Assembly: GCA_900770215.1 (NCBI GenBank)
Contig: CAAGJW010000097.1
Location: 1-40,373 of the forward strand
Length of the DNA stretch: 40,373 nt
Direction: 5' to 3'
Source of the DNA: Bacteroidales bacterium
GTDB taxonomy: Bacteria; Bacteroidota; Bacteroidia; Bacteroidales; Muribaculaceae
In this document: piece by piece, positions 15,761-24,556 of the stretch
Position numbering within the stretch: the first letter of the stretch is position 1
Layout of the letters: every line of letters begins with the position of its first letter
The notes under the pieces: model-generated
What the model was told of the DNA's origin: nothing
Databases searched by the model: none
The model's input: the letters and a program-made list of their open reading frames with translations, nothing else
Program-made: the position numbers and the translations under genes

Positions 15761-17638
15761 ATGATCTACGATTTCGATGTGATAGTGATAGGTGCCGGCC
15801 ATGCTGGCTGCGAGGCTGCATGTGCTGCGGCCAACCTGGGCTCGACGACCCTTCTCATAACTATCGACATGAACAAAATTGCCCAAATGAGCTGCAATCC
15901 TGCCGTGGGCGGAATTGCCAAGGGGCAGATAGTGAGGGAGATAGATGCACTTGGCGGACAAATGGGCATTGTGACCGACCGCTCGAGTCTGCAATTTCGC
16001 ATGCTCAACCGCTCTAAGGGCCCTGCCATGTGGAGCCCGCGCGCGCAGGCCGACCGCATGCGATTTATCATGAACTGGCGCCACACAATCGAAAACACGC
16101 CCAACCTCTACATGTGGCAGGACAGCGCTGTGAAGCTCGACATCGACCACGGCGTGGTGAAAGGCGTGACCACGGCCCTTGGGGTCGACTTCAGCGCCAA
16201 GGCTGTGGTGCTCACTGCCGGCACTTTTCTCAACGGGCTCATGCACGTGGGGCCTGTGCAGATACAGGGTGGGCGAGCAGCCGAGCCAGCCTCGCACGGC
16301 ATCACCGAGCAGCTGCGCGCCCTGGGGTTTGCCACCAGCCGCATGAAGACGGGCACTCCCGTGCGTCTCGACGCGCGCACCATCGATTTCTCTAAGGCAA
16401 CAGTGCAGGAGGGTGATCACGACTTTCATCACTTCTCGTTCCTGCCCACTGTGCACAGCACGTTGCGACAGCGCCCCTGCTACATCGTGTGGACCAACGC
16501 TCAGGTGCACGACGTGTTGCGTGCCGGCTTGCCCGAGTCGCCCTTGTACAACGGCCAGATACAATCGGTGGGGCCCCGCTACTGCCCCAGCATCGAGACC
16601 AAGCTGGTCACTTTCCCCGACAAGGACGCTCACCAGCTCTTTATAGAGCCCGAGGGCGAAACTACCCAGGAGATGTATCTCAACGGGTTCTCGTCGTCGA
16701 TGCCATGGCACATTCAGCTCGAAGCCTTGAGCAAGATACCTGCCCTCGAACATGTGCAGGCCTATCGCCCGGGCTACGCTATCGAGTATGACTACTTCGA
16801 CCCCACCCAACTCAAGCACAACCTCGAGACCAAGCTGGTGAAGAACCTTTTCTTTGCCGGCCAGGTGAATGGCACCACGGGCTATGAGGAGGCAGCGGGG
16901 CAGGGCCTCGTGGCCGGCATCAATGCCCACCAGAATGCCGTGGGTGCGGCCCCGTTTGTGCTGGCACGCGACGAGGCCTATATAGGTGTGCTCATCGACG
17001 ACCTTGTGACCAAGGGTGTCGACGAGCCCTATCGCATGTTTACCAGCCGTGCCGAGCACCGCATATTGCTGCGCCAGGACGATGCCGACTTGCGGCTTAC
17101 GCCGCGCAGTTATGCCCTCGGGCTTGCCACACGCGAGCGCTACGAACTCATGCAGTCGAAGTGGAAGCAGGTGGACGGCATTGTCGACTTTGCCCGCGAC
17201 TATAGCGTGAAAGCCGCGCTCGTCAACCCCAGTCTCGAAGCACAGGGGTTGCAACCCCTGCGGCAGGGTGCCAAGCTCTACGACTTGATATTGCGCCCGC
17301 AGCTTGGCATCAATCTTCTTGCCACTATGATTCCTAAGCTGCATGAGCGCCTCGACCTGCTTGAAGACTCCCGTCGTGAAGAAATTGTAGAGGCTGCCGA
17401 AATCAGGATTAAGTATCATGGCTATATTGAGCGGGAACAACTCATAGCCCAAAAAATTGGCCGTCTTGAGCACGTTAAGATAAAAGGCAAGTTTGACTAC
17501 TCGTCGATTCACGCCCTCTCGATCGAGGCCCGGCAGAAGCTGGAGCGCATCGACCCCGAGACTGTGGGACAGGCCAGCCGCATACCTGGCATATCGCCGA
17601 GCGACATCAATATATTGCTTTTACTGCTAGGCAGATAG
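15761..17638 (+). CDS. mnmG: tRNA uridine-5-carboxymethylaminomethyl modification enzyme MnmG (GidA)
   Basis: This is a 625-residue full-length MnmG. With MnmE it installs the (carboxymethyl)aminomethyl group on wobble U34 of certain tRNAs, using FAD and NADH. The FAD-binding GAGHAG motif is at residues 11-16, followed by the family blocks MSCNPAVGGIAKGQIVREIDALGG, GPAMWSPRAQADR and FFAGQVNGTTGYEEAAGQG. The C-terminal helical domain ends with ASRIPGISPSDINILLLLL, the expected MnmE/tRNA-interaction tail. A parS-type palindrome begins 6 bases after its stop codon. Confidence 0.98.
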   Translation: MIYDFDVIVIGAGHAGCEAACAAANLGSTTLLITIDMNKIAQMSCNPAVGGIAKGQIVREIDALGGQMGIVTDRSSLQFRMLNRSKGPAMWSPRAQADRMRFIMNWRHTIENTPNLYMWQDSAVKLDIDHGVVKGVTTALGVDFSAKAVVLTAGTFLNGLMHVGPVQIQGGRAAEPASHGITEQLRALGFATSRMKTGTPVRLDARTIDFSKATVQEGDHDFHHFSFLPTVHSTLRQRPCYIVWTNAQVHDVLRAGLPESPLYNGQIQSVGPRYCPSIETKLVTFPDKDAHQLFIEPEGETTQEMYLNGFSSSMPWHIQLEALSKIPALEHVQAYRPGYAIEYDYFDPTQLKHNLETKLVKNLFFAGQVNGTTGYEEAAGQGLVAGINAHQNAVGAAPFVLARDEAYIGVLIDDLVTKGVDEPYRMFTSRAEHRILLRQDDADLRLTPRSYALGLATRERYELMQSKWKQVDGIVDFARDYSVKAALVNPSLEAQGLQPLRQGAKLYDLILRPQLGINLLATMIPKLHERLDLLEDSRREEIVEAAEIRIKYHGYIEREQLIAQKIGRLEHVKIKGKFDYSSIHALSIEARQKLERIDPETVGQASRIPGISPSDINILLLLLGR

Positions 17639-17643
17639 CGCCA

Positions 17644-17665
17644 ATTTGTTTCACGTGGAACAAAT
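17644..17665. other. parS centromere-like ParB-binding site
   Basis: The 16-mer TGTTTCACGTGGAACA at 17647-17662 differs from the widely conserved consensus TGTTTCACGTGAAACA at one base. With flanking bases it forms a 22-bp palindrome (attTGTT..AACAaat) with a single unmatched pair. It sits in the gap between mnmG and apt. In other bacteria parS sites cluster around the replication origin, often near gidA/parAB. This suggests that this segment is in the origin-proximal part of the chromosome. No parA or parB gene is in the window. Confidence 0.85.
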
Positions 17666-17787
17666 CATCATTGTACAACAATAGGTGGCAGTGGCCGCCA
17701 GCCTGCTTGCAGGGGGCGGCAGGGCAGCAGCGCTGCCAGGTGCCACATAACATAGGAAACCAAACCAAACTTTAAACTCGAGATAGA

Positions 17788-18324
17788 ATGAACAAAGAAG
17801 AACTTGAAAAAGTGAAGGCCGTTGTGCGCAACGTGCCCGATTTTCCAGAACCTGGAATACAATTCAAAGACTTGACCACGCTGTTTAAGAACCCGGCTGC
17901 GCTGGGCATCGTGCGCCAGGCCATGGTCGACCTGTATCGCGACAAGGGCGTGACCAAGGTGGTGGGCATCGAGGCCCGCGGCTTCATAGGCGGCGCCATC
18001 CTGGCGGCCGATCTCGATGCTGGCTTTGTGCCGCTGCGCAAGCCGGGCAAACTGCCTGCCGAGACCATCAAGAAATCCTATGCCAAGGAGTATGGTACCG
18101 ACACGATCGAGATACACCGCGACGCCATTACCCCCGACGATGTGGTGGTGCTGCACGACGACCTCCTGGCTACGGGCGGCACCATGATGGCAGCCTACGA
18201 GCTGGTGAAGGCAATGCACCCCAAGAAGATTTATCTGAATTTCATATGCGGTCTCACCGCCTTGCACGGCCGCGATGTGTTTCCCAAGGATGTAGAAGTG
18301 ACCACCCTCTTCGACTTCGACTGA
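17788..18324 (+). CDS. apt: Adenine phosphoribosyltransferase
   Basis: This 178-residue enzyme converts adenine and PRPP to AMP in purine salvage. The type I phosphoribosyltransferase PRPP loop is clear: VVVLHDDLLATGGTM at about residues 118-132. The family N-terminal pattern DFPEPGIQFKDLTTL and the GIEARGFIGGAI hood segment are also present. The length is typical. The gap before the gene (17663-17787) holds GC-rich imperfect inverted repeats besides the parS site. It lies 37 bases before uvrC. Confidence 0.97.
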   Translation: MNKEELEKVKAVVRNVPDFPEPGIQFKDLTTLFKNPAALGIVRQAMVDLYRDKGVTKVVGIEARGFIGGAILAADLDAGFVPLRKPGKLPAETIKKSYAKEYGTDTIEIHRDAITPDDVVVLHDDLLATGGTMMAAYELVKAMHPKKIYLNFICGLTALHGRDVFPKDVEVTTLFDFD

Positions 18325-18361
18325 CGCGCGGAGGGGAGGGTAGTGCTAACTGTTGCGACTC

Positions 18362-20188
18362 ATGATTGAATTGCGTCCCGAACTCAAGGCCAAGTTACAG
18401 AACCTGCCGTCGAGCCCTGGCGTGTATCGCTACCTCGACAAGACGGGCAAGGTGATCTATGTGGGCAAGGCCAAGAACTTGCACCGGCGTGTGAACTCCT
18501 ACTTCAACCGCGTGCACCCGGTGCGGCGCACCAACATGCTCGTGCACCACATCTGGGATCTCGTGACCGTTGTGGTCAACACCGAGGAGGAGGCCCTCGA
18601 CTTGGAAAACAGTCTCATCAAGCAGTATCAGCCCCACTACAACGTGCTGCTCAAGGACGACAAGAGCTACCCGTGGATATGCGTCACCAAGGAGCCTTAT
18701 CCGCGTGTCTACATGTCGCGCGAGAAGCCCAACCGTGGGGCGCGGTTCTACGGGCCCTATCCCAAGGTGGAAGTGGCGCGGGCGCTGATAGGTACGATTA
18801 GGGAAATTTTCCCGATACGTTCGTGTCGCTACAACCTGACGCCCGATGCGATACAATCGGGTAAATTCCGCCTGTGTCTCAAGTATCATCTCAAGAGCTG
18901 TCCAGGCTGTTGCAAGGGCTATATCTCGGCAGAAGATTACGGGAAATATATCGATGAAATCAAGCAGATATTGAATGGCGACACCAAGCAGGTGAGCGAC
19001 TACCTGATGGGCGAAATGCAGCGGTTGTCGCGTGAGCTGAAGTTTGAAGAGGCCAACGAGCTCAAGCGTCGCTACCTGCTCATCGAGAAATATCGTGCAA
19101 AGTCGGTGATCGTGAATCCGTCGATTCACAACATCGACGTGTTCACGATACTGCGCGACGACTCGGCGGCCTATGTCAACTTCATCTATGTGCGCAATGG
19201 CAGCGTGGTGCAGTGCCTCACCCTGGAATACAAGCTGGTCGATGCCGACAGCGACGAGACCGATGCCGAACTCATGTCGACGGCCATGCGCGAGATACAC
19301 GCCCGCTTCAAGGACCGCTACGACAAGGAGCGCGTGCGCGAGACGCTGGTCAATGTCATCCCCGAGTATCCGCTCGAGGGGACCGATTATATCGTGCCCC
19401 AGCGCGGCGACAAGAAGAAGCTGCTCGACATCTCGCTCAAGAATGCCGATCAATACCGTGTCGACAAGTACAAGCTCATGGAGAATCTCAATCCCGAGCA
19501 GCGCGTGACCCGCACGCTCACGCGCATGCAGCGCGACTTGCACCTGAGCGAGCTGCCGCGGTACATCGAGTGCTTCGACAATTCCAACATAGGGGGCACC
19601 AGTGCGGTGGCCTCGTGCGTGGTGTTTCGCGATGCCAAGCCTGCCAAGCGAGAGTATCGCAGCTTCAACATCAAGACGGTGGAGGGCCCCGACGACTATG
19701 CCTCGATGCGCGAGGTGCTCACGCGCCGCTACAGCCGCCTGCTCGACGAGGGGCAGGAGTTGCCCCAGCTCATCGTGCTCGACGGCGGCAAGGGCCAGCT
19801 CAGTGCTGCCGTGCAGGTGCTCGACGAGCTGGGCTTGCGTGGGCGCATTGCAGCCATAGGCATTGCCAAGCGCATGAACGAGATTTTCTTTCCCGGCGAC
19901 AGCGTGCCGCTCTACATCGACCTCAATGGCGAAACGATAAAGGTGATACAGCACTTGCGCGACGAGGCTCACCGCTTTGGTATTGCCCATCATCGCAACA
20001 AGCGCAGCAAGTCGCAGATACACAGCGAGCTAGATGACATTACAGGCATCGGGCCGAAGTCTAAAACGCTGTTGCTCAAGCATTTCAAGTCGCTCAAGCG
20101 CCTGCGCGAGGCCACGGTCGACGAGGTTGCCGCCGTGGTAGGCCCCAAGCGGGCTGTGGCATTGAAGCAGGCCTTGCAACCCAAGTGA
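18362..20188 (+). CDS. uvrC: Excinuclease ABC subunit C (UvrC)
   Basis: This 608-residue nuclease makes the 3' and 5' incisions in nucleotide excision repair with UvrAB. Domains in order: GIY-YIG (GVYRYL near residue 20, IYVGKAKNL near 32-40), the Cys-rich region GCCKGYISAEDYGKY, UVR motif (RLSRELKFEEANELKRR), the RNase H-like endonuclease domain with CFDNSNIGG (catalytic Asp near 406), and tandem helix-hairpin-helix (ITGIGPKSKTLLLKHF, then VVGPKRAVALKQAL). I chose the ATG at 18362. A TTG three codons upstream (18353) is also possible and sits about 12 bases behind a purine-rich gaggggaggg, so the start is not certain. Confidence 0.96.
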   Translation: MIELRPELKAKLQNLPSSPGVYRYLDKTGKVIYVGKAKNLHRRVNSYFNRVHPVRRTNMLVHHIWDLVTVVVNTEEEALDLENSLIKQYQPHYNVLLKDDKSYPWICVTKEPYPRVYMSREKPNRGARFYGPYPKVEVARALIGTIREIFPIRSCRYNLTPDAIQSGKFRLCLKYHLKSCPGCCKGYISAEDYGKYIDEIKQILNGDTKQVSDYLMGEMQRLSRELKFEEANELKRRYLLIEKYRAKSVIVNPSIHNIDVFTILRDDSAAYVNFIYVRNGSVVQCLTLEYKLVDADSDETDAELMSTAMREIHARFKDRYDKERVRETLVNVIPEYPLEGTDYIVPQRGDKKKLLDISLKNADQYRVDKYKLMENLNPEQRVTRTLTRMQRDLHLSELPRYIECFDNSNIGGTSAVASCVVFRDAKPAKREYRSFNIKTVEGPDDYASMREVLTRRYSRLLDEGQELPQLIVLDGGKGQLSAAVQVLDELGLRGRIAAIGIAKRMNEIFFPGDSVPLYIDLNGETIKVIQHLRDEAHRFGIAHHRNKRSKSQIHSELDDITGIGPKSKTLLLKHFKSLKRLREATVDEVAAVVGPKRAVALKQALQPK

Positions 20189-20233
20189 CGCAAGTGAATC
20201 GTGTGAAACAGAAAAAAAAACAGCAAGAAAACG

Positions 20234-20686
20234 ATGAGAATAGTGATACAACGAGTGAAACGCGCCTCGGTAGAAATATCTGGCGAACAGTACAGCGCCA
20301 TAGGTCCGGGCCTGATGGTGCTGGTGGGCGTGCGCGAGGGCGACACGGCCGCCGATGCCGAGTGGCTTGCCCAGAAGACGGTGAACATGCGCATCTTCGA
20401 CGACGACAAGGGCGTGATGAACCTCAATGTGCTCCAGACCGGGGGGCAGGTGCTGGCCGTGAGCCAGTTCACGCTCAACGCCTCCACGCGCAAGGGCAAC
20501 CGGCCAAGCTACATTCACGCTGCCGGGCATGAGCTGGCGATACCGCTCTATGAGCATTATTGCGCCGAGCTGTCGCGCTTGACGGGCCGTGAGGTGAAGA
20601 CGGGCCGCTTCGGGGCCGACATGCAGGTGGAGCTCGTCAACGACGGTCCTGTCACCATCATCGTCGACTCGGTGCTCAAGGAGTAG
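20234..20686 (+). CDS. dtd: D-aminoacyl-tRNA deacylase
   Basis: This 150-residue protein hydrolyses D-aminoacyl-tRNAs, and glycyl-tRNA(Ala) in family members. Both diagnostic motifs are present: SQFTL at about residues 77-81 and the cross-subunit VNDGPVT near the C-terminus (about 135-141; usually NxGPVT). The length matches the family. It follows uvrC by 45 bases and closes the ybeY-to-dtd run. The convergent histidine kinase gene ends 20 bases further on with no clear hairpin between. Confidence 0.97.
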   Translation: MRIVIQRVKRASVEISGEQYSAIGPGLMVLVGVREGDTAADAEWLAQKTVNMRIFDDDKGVMNLNVLQTGGQVLAVSQFTLNASTRKGNRPSYIHAAGHELAIPLYEHYCAELSRLTGREVKTGRFGADMQVELVNDGPVTIIVDSVLKE

Positions 20687-20706
20687 CAGGGCGGCGGGGC
20701 GCGGGT

Positions 20707-21897
20707 TCATGCAAAGTGCACCGTGAAGGTGGAGCCCTGGCCAGGCTTCGACTTGATGCTGATGCGTGCGCCGTAGGTGTCGAGAATCTGCTTGGCCAGC
20801 GACAGGCCTATGCCGTGGCCCTCGATGCCGCGCGCGCCGGCGCCGCGGTAGAAGGGCTCGAAGATGTGCTTGAGCTCGCTGCGGTCGATGCCCATGCCGT
20901 GGTCGACGACGTCGACCGTGTTGTGGCCTATCTTTATCTCGACGGGCTTGTGGCTTGAGTATTTCTTGGCATTGCACACGATGTTGCGCATGGCGATTTT
21001 CAGCAAGCCGTAGGGCATCATCACGGCAAAGTTGCTGTGGCAGTCGATGTGGATGCCAGGCCCGTCGAAATTCTCTCTCATGAATTGCTCCATGTCGATG
21101 CGGTCGAGGGTGTCGCGGTCGACCGTGCCCTGGCTGGTGTGGGAAAATTGCAGCAGGCTGCGCATGATGTCGATCACGCGCTCGTTTTCATGTGCTATTT
21201 TGTTGATTGCAAGCACCAGTTCCTCGCGCGGCCGCTCCTTCATGAGTGCGATCTCGCACTCTCCCTGTATGGCTGTGAGCGGGTTGTTGATCTCGTGGGA
21301 AGCGTTGTTGACAAACATTTTCTCGCGCTGGTAGCGCATGTCGATGCGTTTCATCACCTTCACCACCCACAGGCGGTTGACGAACAGCAGCAACAGCAGC
21401 GCCGAGGCTGTGAGTGCCACTATCCACGTGCGCACCACCTTTTGCACCTTGGCGCCATAGGGGTTGACGCTCATCACCAGCACGCCGTAGGGGGCCGTCT
21501 GGTCTCGATAGAACAGGGCGCTGCCCATCTCCTTCTGGTACTGGAAGTGCACGGTCTCGATGCCGGGATTGTAGAGGTCGGCAATCTCCTTGCCATCGAG
21601 ATAGCGGTGCAGCTGCACGTTGGCCCGGCTGGTGTCGGTGAGGTTGATGAAAAGTTCGGTCGATGTGGGTATGGCATTTTGCAGGCGGCGCACCACGTTG
21701 GCATAGCTTGTGGTGTCGATGGTGTTTTTCTCGAAGTGCTCGATGGCCAGCAGCTCGGCCTTGTCGTCGAGGTAATCGTAGTAGATATCATGAATGGAGC
21801 CCGAGGTGACGAAATACACCACCACGCCCACGACCGCCATCATGAGGATGCTAATGCCGCTGTAGATGAGCGATAGTTTTCGGCCAGGTTTTATCAT
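20707..21897 (-). CDS. Sensor histidine kinase
   Basis: This 396-residue kinase has membrane helices at about residues 8-30 and 160-180 flanking a roughly 125-residue periplasmic sensor domain of unknown ligand. It has no obvious HAMP. The dimerisation/phosphoacceptor motif is ASHEINNPLTAIQGE, with His near residue 201. HEINNP replaces the usual HELRTP, a variant I associate with Bacteroidetes kinases. The ATPase landmarks are RNIVCNAKKYSS (N box), VVDHGMGI (G1), IFEPFYRG (F) and GHGIGLSLAK (G2). The start codon overlaps the response-regulator stop by 4 bases, so the pair is translationally coupled and is a cognate two-component system. Confidence 0.95.
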   Translation of the reverse strand: MIKPGRKLSLIYSGISILMMAVVGVVVYFVTSGSIHDIYYDYLDDKAELLAIEHFEKNTIDTTSYANVVRRLQNAIPTSTELFINLTDTSRANVQLHRYLDGKEIADLYNPGIETVHFQYQKEMGSALFYRDQTAPYGVLVMSVNPYGAKVQKVVRTWIVALTASALLLLLFVNRLWVVKVMKRIDMRYQREKMFVNNASHEINNPLTAIQGECEIALMKERPREELVLAINKIAHENERVIDIMRSLLQFSHTSQGTVDRDTLDRIDMEQFMRENFDGPGIHIDCHSNFAVMMPYGLLKIAMRNIVCNAKKYSSHKPVEIKIGHNTVDVVDHGMGIDRSELKHIFEPFYRGAGARGIEGHGIGLSLAKQILDTYGARISIKSKPGQGSTFTVHFA

Positions 21898-22625
21898 TTC
21901 TTTTTACCGGTTGCATCGGGATCGTGGCACGACATCATGTAGCCCACGCCTGTGATGGTGTGGATGAGCTTGTGCTCGAAGGGGTCGTCGATCTTGTTGC
22001 GCACATAGCGCACATACACGTCGACAATGTTGGTATTGGTGTCGAAGTCCTTGTCCCACACGTCTTTGAGCAGCTGGCGGCGGGTGAGCGGCTCGTCGTG
22101 GTGCTGTATCATGTACTCGAGCAGGCGGTATTCCTTGGTGCTTAGGTCCACCGAGAGCCCCTCTCGCGTGGCTTTGCGCGTGGATGGGTCGAGACTAAGC
22201 TGGCCGCACTTGAGGCCCACAGGGGCGCTCTTTTGCCCCCTGGGACGCCGCATCAGGGCCTGAGCGCGAGCCACGAGCTCTTTAAACTTGAATGGCTTCA
22301 CCATGTAGTCGTCGGCGCCCACGTCGAGCCCCATCACGATATCGTCGGTCGTGGCCAGAGCCGTGAGCATGAGCACCGGGGTGGCGTAGCCGTATTTCTC
22401 GCGGTACTTGCGGCACACCTCAAGCCCCGATAGCCCGGGCATGCGTATGTCGAGAATCACGAGATCGAAGTCCTGCCCATGGGCCTGGAGTGTGCTCCAA
22501 GCCGACAGGCCGTTGTCGACCACGGTGACGTCGATGTCGAAGTCGGCCATGCCCACCTTGATGAAATTGGATATCGTGCTTTCGTCCTCGGCAAGGAGCA
22601 CTCTGGCCTTGTTGCATTGTTCCAT
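21894..22625 (-). CDS. OmpR/PhoB-family response regulator
   Basis: This is a 243-residue two-domain regulator. The receiver domain has the acidic pocket (ED at 13-14), the phosphoacceptor Asp59 in LVILDIRMPG, Thr88 and Lys110 (MVKPFK). The winged-helix DNA-binding domain (about 135-235) contains LSTKEYRLLEYMIQH, RRQLLKDVWD and the typical terminal VDVYVRYVRNKID and TITGVGYMM. It is the first gene of the pair with the histidine kinase. An 18-bp palindrome about 70 bases upstream (22695-22712) may be a regulatory site. Regulon unknown. Confidence 0.96.
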   Translation of the reverse strand: MEQCNKARVLLAEDESTISNFIKVGMADFDIDVTVVDNGLSAWSTLQAHGQDFDLVILDIRMPGLSGLEVCRKYREKYGYATPVLMLTALATTDDIVMGLDVGADDYMVKPFKFKELVARAQALMRRPRGQKSAPVGLKCGQLSLDPSTRKATREGLSVDLSTKEYRLLEYMIQHHDEPLTRRQLLKDVWDKDFDTNTNIVDVYVRYVRNKIDDPFEHKLIHTITGVGYMMSCHDPDATGKKK

Positions 22626-23547
22626 GATTGAGATTTTATTTATTGTAAAGTTACGATTTATGTTTCAATTCTCCTTGGGAATGAGGTCAAAAAAAATTAG
22701 AATCTTCTAATTGGGAGGGGTGTGTGCCTGCTGCGCCGCTGCCAGGTCGGCCTCATGGCGTTGACCGCATTTTAGAGGTTGCATGGGGCCGCAGTTTTTT
22801 GACACTGCCCCCACACGCAAAGTGAGCAATCCCCGGGTAATTCTTGTTACTCGGGGATTGCCTGCTGTGTTTTGGTATCAGAAAGAAAACTGTTAAAATA
22901 TTAGGGAAACTATAAACTAAAAATTAGTAAAACGATAATTATTAATGAAGCACTAAATAATTGGAACCAAAATAGATGTTTATAAATGATATTAGGGGAA
23001 ACTTCTTGTGTCACGCGGGGTGACTTATTGTTGAAAAAGTATAGCTTTTCAGTTTTGTTCCCAGCCTGGTCGCTGCACGGGCAGTGTCGCCGCCTCGCCA
23101 CCTGGCCGGCACCTCTTTCCGACGCTTCTTGCTGGCGGCAAGATGCCTGCGCTGGCGGCGCCCGGAGCGCCTGCGTGTATTGCTGGAATGGGGTAAATCA
23201 TGAGCAGTTCAAAAAAAATAGTTGTTTTGATAGTATTGTTTTGTTTGCCTAAGTTCTCATGTGAAACCACACCCTTTCGACTTGAAAATAAAATCGTTGA
23301 GTAGCGGTCTCAACAATGATCTCGGTTACAAAGTTATAAATTGTAATGAGAAAAACAATACTTTTTTGAGAAAATTTTTCAAAAATATTTGTTTGTAACC
23401 AATTGACGTTTAAAAGTTTTATTTGTTATTTTAAATGCCACTTCTGGTTACTAATTTAAATTGTAAAAATGCACATTGGCAGGCACGTGCACGGCCCGGG
23501 GCTGGCTGCTGCATGTGAAAGCGCGCGCGCCCTGCCTCGCTTTGGCC
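22626..23547. other. Gene-poor 0.9-kb intergenic region with a strong hairpin
   Basis: No credible gene is present. Besides the palindrome at 22695-22712 it holds a 36-base hairpin at 22826-22861: gcaatccccgggtaa with ttactcggggattgc, 14 of 15 pairs canonical plus one wobble, 6-base loop. A GC-rich patch at about 23064-23180 contains the direct repeat gctggcggc and lies inside otherwise AT-rich DNA. Short open frames here (such as 22986-23252) look non-coding. Confidence 0.5.
22695..22712 (-). promoter_or_regulatory. Perfect 18-bp palindrome upstream of the response regulator
   Basis: aattagaa-tc-ttctaatt has 8-bp arms with a 2-base centre, 70 bases upstream of the response-regulator start. 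On the minus strand it runs straight into eight T residues, so it could be a weak AT-rich terminator rather than an operator. Both readings are inference. Confidence 0.45.
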
Positions 23548-24555
23548 TCAGCGCAGCCTTATCTGGTCGCCGGCGGCCACTTCCTGCCCGCGCTTGATGT
23601 CGTTGAGCTTCATCAGGCTCTTGAGCCTCACGCCGAACTCCTGCGACACGCTCCACAGCGACTCGCCCTTGCGCACGGTGTAGTAGTCGAAGTGCTCGGG
23701 CGCGGCCTTGGCCTTGGGCTCCACCCACACGCGGTCGCCAGTGGCGGGCACGAGGCTCTCGTCGTCGAGGTCGTTGAACTCGCGCAGCTTCTCGGGCTTG
23801 AGGTTGAACTCGAGGGCTATGGTCTCGTAGGTGTCGCCCTTGATGGCGATGATGTAGTGCAGGTTCCACTTGCGGTGCACGTGGTGCAGAAACTCGACCC
23901 GCTTGAGCAGGTCTTTCTGGGCCTGCTGCTCGTCGTCGAGGTCGTGGCCTATCGAGGGGTCGGGCGAGAGCTTCTTGCGGTGGGCCAGAACGGGCTGGTC
24001 GATGTCGTACTGGAAGAGGCGGTACTTCTCGATGAGGCCGATGAGCAGCGTGGCATAGCTCTGATTTTCGGCATAGCCGCAGCTCTGCAGGCCGCGAGCC
24101 CAACTCTTGTAGTCGGTGAGCTTGAGCTTGTAGAGGTCGCGGTAGCGGGGCTGCTGCAAGAAGCGTGCATGGTCGACAAACGACTCCTCGGGCGTGCGGT
24201 ACTGGCGGTAGCACGTGCTGCTTGCCTCGTCGCCCACCGAGATGCTCTCGCCCTTCCAGCTGCTGTGGCACTTGATGCCGAAGTGGTTGTTGCCTGCACG
24301 TGCCAGGTAGCTCTGGCCGGCGCCACTCTCGAGCAGGCCCTGGGCCAGCGTGATGCTGGCGGGCACGCCATATTCCTGTGCCTCCTTGATGGCGAGCTCC
24401 TTGTACTGGTCGATGTAGTTAAGAAAACGCGACGAGAGCCGCTGTGCGGGCACCGGCAGGGCGCAAGTGAGGGCCAAAACGGCGCAAAAGTGCAATTTTA
24501 GATTGAAATGTGAAAAATAATGGATATATTTGTACAATCGATAAATCTTAAACAT
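23548..24555 (-). CDS. LysM-containing glucosaminidase (peptidoglycan hydrolase)
   Basis: This 335-residue secreted protein starts with an exported leader (hydrophobic LHFCAVLALTCALPVPAQ at about 21-38, preceded by an unusual basic/aromatic extension). The mannosyl-glycoprotein endo-beta-N-acetylglucosaminidase-like domain (about 45-190) carries ITLAQGLLESGAGQSYLAR with the likely catalytic Glu, and NNHFGIKC. Two LysM modules follow (about 230-280, IKGDTYETIALEFNL; and 288-335, VRKGESLWSVSQEFGV), which bind peptidoglycan. It should cleave glycan strands during wall remodelling. The ATG at 24555 lies one base from the divergent cdd start, and the cdd promoter lies inside the first codons, so a downstream non-ATG start (for example TTG in the leader) is possible. 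Confidence 0.9.
   Translation of the reverse strand: MFKIYRLYKYIHYFSHFNLKLHFCAVLALTCALPVPAQRLSSRFLNYIDQYKELAIKEAQEYGVPASITLAQGLLESGAGQSYLARAGNNHFGIKCHSSWKGESISVGDEASSTCYRQYRTPEESFVDHARFLQQPRYRDLYKLKLTDYKSWARGLQSCGYAENQSYATLLIGLIEKYRLFQYDIDQPVLAHRKKLSPDPSIGHDLDDEQQAQKDLLKRVEFLHHVHRKWNLHYIIAIKGDTYETIALEFNLKPEKLREFNDLDDESLVPATGDRVWVEPKAKAAPEHFDYYTVRKGESLWSVSQEFGVRLKSLMKLNDIKRGQEVAAGDQIRLR
24502..24532 (+). promoter_or_regulatory. Promoter for cdd
   Basis: attg at 24502-24505 and tatatttg at 24525-24532 are separated by 19 bases, close to the Bacteroidetes consensus TTTG-N19-TAnnTTTG. The -7 box is 24 bases before the cdd ATG and lies within the 5' codons of the divergent glucosaminidase gene as called. 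Confidence 0.65.
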
Positions 24556-24556
24556 A

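Noticed and set aside
22986..23252. 88-codon frame in the empty region beside the two-component genes
   Set aside because: Spans an AT-rich and a GC-rich patch with no coding-like pattern.
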